This document shows positions 58,239 to 64,000 of a stretch of 64,000 nt of DNA, one piece after another (the first letter of the stretch is position 1; each line of letters opens with the position of its first letter). A program made the translations under genes and the position numbers. A model generated the notes under the pieces. It ran no database searches and was not told the DNA's origin. It saw nothing but the letters and a program-made list of their open reading frames with translations. Origin of the DNA: VRUE01 sp963817945 (GTDB lineage Bacteria; Actinomycetota; Thermoleophilia; Solirubrobacterales; 70-9); NCBI GenBank assembly GCA_963817945.1, contig CAWFQH010000001.1:434001-498000 (forward strand), in the 5' to 3' direction.

Positions 58239-61058
58239 TTAGCGCTTGCCGCGGGGTTTGGACCCCCCGCACCCCCCAGCCCTAACCACCGGGCTCAGGC
58301 TGCGCCGCTTGCCGCTTTGGGCCTGCAGCTGAATCTTCGCGCGATTCGGGCCCGAGCAGAGGTTGCGGCTGTTGACGATCAGGCCCTTTTTGCCGCCCTG
58401 CATGTCGAGCACCACTTTGGTCAGTGGTGCGTCGGGGGCATCGGCGAAGGTGGCCCTGATGCCGCCTTTGAGCGAGTCGATGCGGGCTGAGACCTCGATG
58501 TCGACGAGGCCGTGTAGGTCGAGGACTAAGTCGGGCAGGTTGTTATCGGAGGAGCGCTGGTAGACGGGGCCGGTGAGGGGCTCCTCCAAGATCGGCGTGA
58601 AGGCCGTGGCCTGGCCGTAGATCGCGCCTTTGGGGCAGTTGTTGGCGGCGAACTGAACCCGGGTGCAGATGGTGCGGATGTGGGCTTGGTCGAGGAAGGC
58701 CGAGCGCGGCAGGCGGGCGACCAGGCCCTTCAGGTTGGCGTCGCCGGGCCTCGGTCGATAGACGCTTCTGAGCGCCGGGTGGGCGCCGCGGGCGGTGCCG
58801 CCTTTGAGGTTGAGCGAGATGCGGGGCTTGAAGCCGAGGCGCGAGCAGTTGGCGGCCTGGAAGCGGGCTTCTCTTTTGACCGGGGAGTCGTCCTGGGTGC
58901 TGAAGAGGGCCGTGCCTCCGCCCCAGATCTGAGCGACGGTGGCAAAGGGCTCACAGCTGGTCGGGTTGAGGGTGAACTGGCTGCGGTCGACGTCGACGAG
59001 AATGTCTCTTACCCGCAGCGGGATGCCGGCGAGGATGTGGGGGATCGGGTCTGAGCTTGCACCGTCGACGCTCGCCTCTCCCGTCTTGGGGTCGACCCGG
59101 AGCGCCTCGCGCACGACGACGGTGCCGACGTCAAAGGGGCCGGCGACGGCGGGGACGATGACAACGACAGAGAGCGGCGCTCCGGCGACCGGTCCTGCCA
59201 GGTAGAGGCGACCGGCGGCGTAGGTGAGCTGGGAGCCGACTCCGGCGCCGCCCTTGACGTTGCCGATCTGGGAGTTAGGGGGACAGCTGGGGGATGCCAG
59301 CTCCTGGCGACCGCGCTTTGCCTTGGCCTGCGCGATCTGGGCGTCAGAGCATTTCTCCACTCCGGCCAGCTTGGCGATCATCCCCGGCGGCAGGGTGGCG
59401 TCAAAGCGGGTCAGGTCCTGGTCTCCGTCGCGTCTGGTCAGGCGCATGTGGAAGGGGGAGTAGGAGCCGGCGTTGTTGTTGAGAGCGCCCGCGGTGAAAC
59501 CGGGGGCAAACGGCGGCGGCCCGGCAGGGGGGCAGGGGCCGCCGCCGACGCCCCGGTTGATCTGGAAGATGGAGGGAATTGGGCGGATGCTCGAGGGATC
59601 ACCGGAGGGGGTGAGCTGCGCCAGGGATTCGTAGCTCCCGCAGGTGGGCGGAGTGACGAGCGGGCTGCGGCCGCCCTCGCGCAGGCGCAGGCGCACCTCA
59701 GCGAGCGGGAAGGGGGGCAGGTTCTCGAGGGTGCTGCGCAGCTGCCCGGTGAGGGGGTCGGGCTCGATCTTGCCGGCCTGCTTGATGATCAGCCCGAGCT
59801 CTGGGTGGCGGATCACGATGTAGAAGGCTAGGAGGGAGTCGAAGGGGTTCTCCGCTCCTGGCTGAGGGGTCGCGGGGTCATCCTGGGTGGCGATGAAGAG
59901 CGAGCCCTTAAAGACCGCGCCTTCGAGGATCGGGGTCTCAGCTTCGATCGTGCCGATCTTTGAGGCCTGCGGGCAACCCTGGCCCGGCTGGAAGGTAAGC
60001 GTCTCTTGGGCCAGGCCCTGCGGGGAGCAGGTGGCGAGCCCTTCGGCGAGGGAGGGGTTGGCGGTCATCCCCTCGGGCAGGGTGAGGAGTGCTTTGGCGA
60101 TGTCTGAGTGAGCGGCCCCTTTGGGATTGGCGAGGCCGGGGTCGGTGACCGCGAGGTTTACCTCAAGGCCGGTGGGACTATCTGCATGATCGCTGGTCGG
60201 CTGGGCAGAGAGGTTGGGGGCAAAGCCCAGTTTGGAGCAGCCGGTCATCGCCGGACTCTGCGCAGTGCCTTCAAAGGAGACCGGCGGGCCGGGGTTGACC
60301 GGGTCCCCGCTCCACCACGAGAGCGCCCTGAAGGTGGTGGTGAGCGGCACCCCGCAGCTGCGCGGCAAGGTGATGAAGGGCTTAACCGGGATGTTTGCCG
60401 GGCAGCTGGTGGCGGGGAAGAGGGGCAGCAAGCAGCGGCCGCGCTCCGCGTCGTGGGCGGGGTCTGCGGGGTTGCCCCAAAGCGTCGTCTCGGCGGTGAT
60501 CACTTCGGTGATCTGGGGGGTATTGGAGAGGCGGGCGGTGACGTTGTAGGGGTAGGTGGGGCTGGCGCTGACGTCAACGGCAGTGGGGATCTCGGCGACG
60601 ACGAAGCCGAGCTTTGCCACCGAGCGGGGCGAGGGGCGCAGGTTGTATACGGGGACGGTTTCCTGGGCGGGGGGCCCGAGGCCGCCGCCGCCCAGTTCGA
60701 CCGTCAGCGTGCCGAGCACGGTCGCGTCGGCGCAGCCTTCGCCCGAGGAGAGGAAGTCGACCGTCTCACAGGGCGGCACCGCGGTCGGGTTGCCGGCAAA
60801 GCCCGGTGGCAGGGTGATCTCCAGGTCGCGGACCGCGCCCTCGACCAGCTCCGCGCCTTTGTCGGAGTCAAAGGCGGTGTTGAGCGCAAAGAAGGTCTTC
60901 ATCTCAAAGGGATGGGACCCCGCCTGGGTGGCCGGGGTGCCGTCTTCTTCGAGGAAGCGCACGCTTATCTCCGAGAGGCCGAACTCGGCGCCAGCGGGGG
61001 CGGCGGCGATCCCGAGCAGGGCCGCGGCCGCGGTCAGGGCGAGGCAGAGCCTTCTCAT
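58239..61058 (-). CDS. Very large secreted protein, 939 aa
   Basis: The product has a signal peptide (MRRLCLALTAAAALLGIAAA, then PAGA-EFG). The mature part is a repetitive beta-type sequence with many Pro/Thr and paired cysteines; units beginning FTLNPTSCEPFATV, LGFKPRISLNLKGG, ITLPPGFAGNPTAV and SKLGFAPNLSAQPTS recur. The C-terminus is basic (GGSKPRGKR). No catalytic family is recognised. Its ATGA overlaps the stop of the upstream gene, so the two large genes form one operon. Proteins of this type are common in Solirubrobacterales by my memory of those genomes, without assigned role. Confidence 0.8.
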   Translation of the reverse strand: MRRLCLALTAAAALLGIAAAPAGAEFGLSEISVRFLEEDGTPATQAGSHPFEMKTFFALNTAFDSDKGAELVEGAVRDLEITLPPGFAGNPTAVPPCETVDFLSSGEGCADATVLGTLTVELGGGGLGPPAQETVPVYNLRPSPRSVAKLGFVVAEIPTAVDVSASPTYPYNVTARLSNTPQITEVITAETTLWGNPADPAHDAERGRCLLPLFPATSCPANIPVKPFITLPRSCGVPLTTTFRALSWWSGDPVNPGPPVSFEGTAQSPAMTGCSKLGFAPNLSAQPTSDHADSPTGLEVNLAVTDPGLANPKGAAHSDIAKALLTLPEGMTANPSLAEGLATCSPQGLAQETLTFQPGQGCPQASKIGTIEAETPILEGAVFKGSLFIATQDDPATPQPGAENPFDSLLAFYIVIRHPELGLIIKQAGKIEPDPLTGQLRSTLENLPPFPLAEVRLRLREGGRSPLVTPPTCGSYESLAQLTPSGDPSSIRPIPSIFQINRGVGGGPCPPAGPPPFAPGFTAGALNNNAGSYSPFHMRLTRRDGDQDLTRFDATLPPGMIAKLAGVEKCSDAQIAQAKAKRGRQELASPSCPPNSQIGNVKGGAGVGSQLTYAAGRLYLAGPVAGAPLSVVVIVPAVAGPFDVGTVVVREALRVDPKTGEASVDGASSDPIPHILAGIPLRVRDILVDVDRSQFTLNPTSCEPFATVAQIWGGGTALFSTQDDSPVKREARFQAANCSRLGFKPRISLNLKGGTARGAHPALRSVYRPRPGDANLKGLVARLPRSAFLDQAHIRTICTRVQFAANNCPKGAIYGQATAFTPILEEPLTGPVYQRSSDNNLPDLVLDLHGLVDIEVSARIDSLKGGIRATFADAPDAPLTKVVLDMQGGKKGLIVNSRNLCSGPNRAKIQLQAQSGKRRSLSPVVRAGGCGGSKPRGKR

Positions 61059-64000
61059 CGCGCTGCCCTCCGGCGCTGGCTTTGCTTGGGCTTGGCTTTG
61101 TTTGCTTTTGCCTTCTTGACGCAGCGCACTTTGCCCCCGCGGCGCACCTTGCGCTGTCCTTTGCGGCAGTGTTTGGGCGCCGTCTCGTTGCCCGGCCCCT
61201 TGAAGGCTTCGCTTGCCGGGGTCACCGCGGGCGGCGGCGGCGGTGGGCTCTGGCAGGCTTCGCCTTCGCAGTCGGGTTTTCCGACCGGTTCGGGGAAGCC
61301 GCCGCCGACGCGGGCGTCATAGACGTCGTTAAGGCCGTAGTCGGAGCCGACCAGGCTGTCGAGCGTGCCGAAGAAGGCGTTGTTGCCTGAGGGGTCGGCG
61401 TCGAGGAAGGCCGCATTGCGCGGACTCTCACCGGAGGAGATCAGATCGATGCAGCCACCGGCCGAGGTGTGGAAGCTGGCGTTCGCTTCCGTGCACGTCC
61501 CGGCTCCCGCCTCCTCCCACTGGTAGACGTCCCAGACGCCGTTGGTGTCTTGCGGCACGAGCGCCTCGTGGCTCTCAAAGAAGACCCGACGCCCGTCCTC
61601 AGAGAGCACCCGCGGGGCATGCTGATGGATCTCCCAGCCCTGGATCCGGGCCGCTACCCACCGTGGGTCCCCCACTTTGCCGAAGTTCTCCCCCGCCGGG
61701 CGCGCCCCGGTCGGGTTGCAGGAGACACACAGCAGTTTGTCCTCGACCGCGTCATAGAGGTAGACCTCGGTTGCCGGCTCGCCGCTTTGCGCGTCGAGGT
61801 TGTCGTATCCGGTTGGCGTCGGGCTCGCCGCCGAGACGAAGGTCGCGTGCAGCCCGTCCGCGCTCACCCGTGCGAAGCGGTGCGCCGGGATCTCATCGAT
61901 CGGCGCCGGTTCACTGAAGTAGCCGCCGATGTCCGCGCTCGCCAGCGCCATGATGAAGGTGTAGGTGGGGGGGTTGCCTTCCTGCGGTGCTTGGTAGAGG
62001 TAGAGGTTGTGGGCGCCCGCGCTGCCCTCTCCGGCGCCGTCGAGGTCCTCGCTCGAGGCGAAGTAGATCCTCGATGCGTCCTCGCTCGCCCCCAGTGGGC
62101 CCTCGACTCCTTTGGCGATCAATTGCGGCGTTTCGGTGTCGACGTCTACTTCGTAGAGCTCGTCTTTTAGCGTCCCTGACTCAAAGGAGAAGATCGCTTT
62201 TGAGCCATCGTTTGACGCCGTCCAAAACCAGGCCGGGTCTTGGGCTTTGGTCGTCGAGACCCGCACCGTCTGCGCGCCGCCGATCCGCGCGAAGATCCGC
62301 CCTGGGGCTCCCGGTTCCAAGCCGCCCCCCGGCGAGCCGGTGTATGCGCTCCAAAAGATCCGCTCCCCGTCGGCTGAGATCGCGTTGTGGGTGCTCGAGC
62401 TGATGCCGCCGTCTGGTCCAGCCGAGGTCCCCGCCCCACACGGCTGTGCCACCGGGCTTCCGTTCGGCAGGTAGCAGACAAACCGTAGCCCCTCCGGCGT
62501 GTGCTCATACAACGACAGCTCGAAGTCCGCCAGTGCCGGTGAGTCTGCGTGCAGCTTCCCGTTCACCGTGAAGATCGTGTGCTGACCGTCATCGGAGAAG
62601 CCCTGCACCCGCAGTTCGACGTATTCGTCCGCCGTCTTATTGGCAGGCGGCACCCTCGTCAGCGCTTCGTATTCGGGCGCATCCGAGCAGTTGTCGCGCC
62701 GATAGAGGTTGCCGTAATCGGCGATCGCCTCTTTCGACAGCGGCGCCACCGAGAGGTGCACGAACCATGCCTGGCAGAGGTCACCCGCGAAGCCCTGGAA
62801 GTCGCCGTCGAGCAGTGCGATACCTTCCACCGGCGGCGTCGTCCGCGGCGGCGAGAGGCCTTTGGTGCTCCAGCCCTCCCCTCCCCGCTGCGCCAGGTAC
62901 TGCGAGACAAAGGCCGCCCCCTCGTTCTCCCCGAAGGCGGTGTATGAGGTGAAGGTGAAGCGCTCACCCGTGGGGTCGCTCTGGTGGATTTCGAAGAGCA
63001 GGGGAGAGAGGGCGTTCTTTCCTACCCACAGCGCCACGTCGGCGTTGCCTTTCTCCAGCGGCGAGACCATCTCATAGCCGCGACAGTCGGGCAGCTTTGC
63101 TCCGGCGCCGCTGCGCAGAGCGTCGTTGGGGCACTGCTGCGGCGGTCTTGCCGCCGCGAAGGTGGTAAAGGTCGCTTCCAGACCCGATTCCGGGTCCGCT
63201 TCTTCGGGACCTTCCCTGCCGTCTGGGTCGATGCCGAAGACCGGCCCGCCGCCGCTGCTTTGTGCCACGAAGCGGTAGTGGTAGGTCGTCCCGGGCGCTA
63301 GGCCCCCTAGGACGACGCCGGCGCTCGTCAGCGCTTTGTTAGCCGATTTATCGGTCAGGAGCGCCGGGCTGAGCGGCGCTTTCTGGTCGCAGCCACCGCC
63401 TTTGCAGGGCTCGGTTCCGTATTCGAGGTAGGTGGTGGTGTCAGCGAAGAAGCGCGGATTGATCTGCGCCTTCAGCGTCGCCTCTTCGCGGCCCACCGAG
63501 GTCGCGAACTGGGCCAGGATCTCCGGCGGGTTCGGCGGCGGTGGTTCGCATCCGATCGGCGGGCTGCCGTAGGCGTTCACGTGGCTTACTTTCGGATCTT
63601 TGAAGAAGGCCACGTAGAGGTTTCCGGGCGATTCGCTGTCAGGCAGCGTCCCGTCCGCGCAAATATTCGTCTCAAGTCCCGTTAGTCCGGGTCCTTGGAA
63701 GGGCACGTAGGGAAAGAGCCTTGCATTCGCGCCCGGCACCAATGAAGCATCTTCTTCTTCTTTCGTTGGCACCAGCCTGAGGCCGGCAGCGCTCCATTTT
63801 ATTACTCTGCCCATCTCTTTCGGAAGCTCCCCCAGCGGGTCGTCGATCGCGTAGACGTTGCCCTCAACGTCTACCGCCACGGCTAGCGGGTTCGAGGCTT
63901 CGAATTTCGATTCGCCCGGTTTCCCCGGTACCAGCGGTTCTCCCGAAGCGCTTAGCTTGTATACGTCTTCGCGGCCTGAGAGCGAGAAGTAGATGTTGCC
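61055..64000 (-). CDS. Very large secreted protein with NHL-like, FN3-like and PD40-like segments (partial, 5' end outside)
   Basis: The frame is open to the window edge, so the true start is outside; an internal GTG at 63880 is not a start. The visible 981 residues begin GNIYFSLSGREDVYKLSASG and VDVEGNVYAIDDPLG, units like NHL or beta-propeller repeats. Then come a fibronectin-type III-like segment (EEATLKAQINPRFFADTTTYLEYG and GTTYHYRFVAQSS) and repeated PD40-like blades (ISADGERIFWSAYTG, LSEDGRRVFFESHEALVPQ). It ends HCRKGQRKVRRGGKVRCVKKAKA and a basic tail, a cell-wall or DNA-binding-like C-terminus. Function unknown. Confidence 0.82.
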   Translation of the reverse strand, partial: GNIYFSLSGREDVYKLSASGEPLVPGKPGESKFEASNPLAVAVDVEGNVYAIDDPLGELPKEMGRVIKWSAAGLRLVPTKEEEDASLVPGANARLFPYVPFQGPGLTGLETNICADGTLPDSESPGNLYVAFFKDPKVSHVNAYGSPPIGCEPPPPNPPEILAQFATSVGREEATLKAQINPRFFADTTTYLEYGTEPCKGGGCDQKAPLSPALLTDKSANKALTSAGVVLGGLAPGTTYHYRFVAQSSGGGPVFGIDPDGREGPEEADPESGLEATFTTFAAARPPQQCPNDALRSGAGAKLPDCRGYEMVSPLEKGNADVALWVGKNALSPLLFEIHQSDPTGERFTFTSYTAFGENEGAAFVSQYLAQRGGEGWSTKGLSPPRTTPPVEGIALLDGDFQGFAGDLCQAWFVHLSVAPLSKEAIADYGNLYRRDNCSDAPEYEALTRVPPANKTADEYVELRVQGFSDDGQHTIFTVNGKLHADSPALADFELSLYEHTPEGLRFVCYLPNGSPVAQPCGAGTSAGPDGGISSSTHNAISADGERIFWSAYTGSPGGGLEPGAPGRIFARIGGAQTVRVSTTKAQDPAWFWTASNDGSKAIFSFESGTLKDELYEVDVDTETPQLIAKGVEGPLGASEDASRIYFASSEDLDGAGEGSAGAHNLYLYQAPQEGNPPTYTFIMALASADIGGYFSEPAPIDEIPAHRFARVSADGLHATFVSAASPTPTGYDNLDAQSGEPATEVYLYDAVEDKLLCVSCNPTGARPAGENFGKVGDPRWVAARIQGWEIHQHAPRVLSEDGRRVFFESHEALVPQDTNGVWDVYQWEEAGAGTCTEANASFHTSAGGCIDLISSGESPRNAAFLDADPSGNNAFFGTLDSLVGSDYGLNDVYDARVGGGFPEPVGKPDCEGEACQSPPPPPPAVTPASEAFKGPGNETAPKHCRKGQRKVRRGGKVRCVKKAKANKAKPKQSQRRRAAR

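Overview
The window is high-GC, gene-dense bacterial chromosome. Gene content points to an actinobacterium, most likely a deep-branching lineage such as Thermoleophilia/Solirubrobacterales. The clues are a stand-alone B12-binding mutase subunit, a tandem pair of ArsA/Get3-like ATPases, a complete type IV pilus locus in a non-proteobacterial background, many apparently leaderless promoters, and large secreted proteins ending in a basic C-x-KG...KVRC tail. The taxonomic call is inference; no rRNA gene is present.

Region by region: 1-8.3 kb (minus strand) is an acyl-CoA catabolism block: electron-transfer flavoprotein genes etfB, etfA and ETF-quinone oxidoreductase behind a TetR-type palindrome, a two-subunit B12-dependent acyl-CoA mutase, a HAD phosphatase and a thiolase. 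8.3-18 kb holds leucyl aminopeptidase, an HxlR regulator with two operator-like palindromes beside a thioesterase, an aldehyde dehydrogenase, an IS1595-family insertion nested in long inverted arms, a TMEM175-like channel, an acyl-CoA dehydrogenase, the mutase chaperone MeaB and a hexapeptide acyltransferase. 18-30.5 kb has a secreted protein, a VapBC module, a GH57 branching enzyme with a frameshifted GT4 glycosyltransferase, two divergent methyltransferases, a class III cyclase, gamma-glutamyltransferase, and an FtsZ-ParA pair with related disordered N-terminal tails. 30.5-34.8 kb has the two Get3-like ATPases, a conserved hypothetical and an HxlR regulator.

From 34.8 to 48.6 kb (minus strand) lies a full type IV pilus locus. 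In transcription order it is a thioredoxin-fold protein, pilB, pilT, pilC, a c-di-GMP-I riboswitch, the major pilin pilA, a terminator, three minor-pilin-type proteins, prepilin peptidase, a terminator, then pilM, pilN, pilO and a PilP-position protein. The riboswitch places pilin synthesis under cyclic di-GMP control. A second PilT ATPase lies directly behind the primary sigma factor at 52-54.6 kb; that sigma gene is preceded by a strong promoter and a short terminator hairpin.

48.8-64 kb otherwise carries a winged-helix regulator, secreted proteins and lipoproteins, a YihY/BrkB membrane protein, and two further members of the secreted family seen at 18 kb. One of these is interrupted in its 5' leader by an IS5-family (IS427 group) element with a clean TTA duplication and is also frameshifted. 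The window ends in two very large overlapping secreted-protein genes, the last running off the edge.
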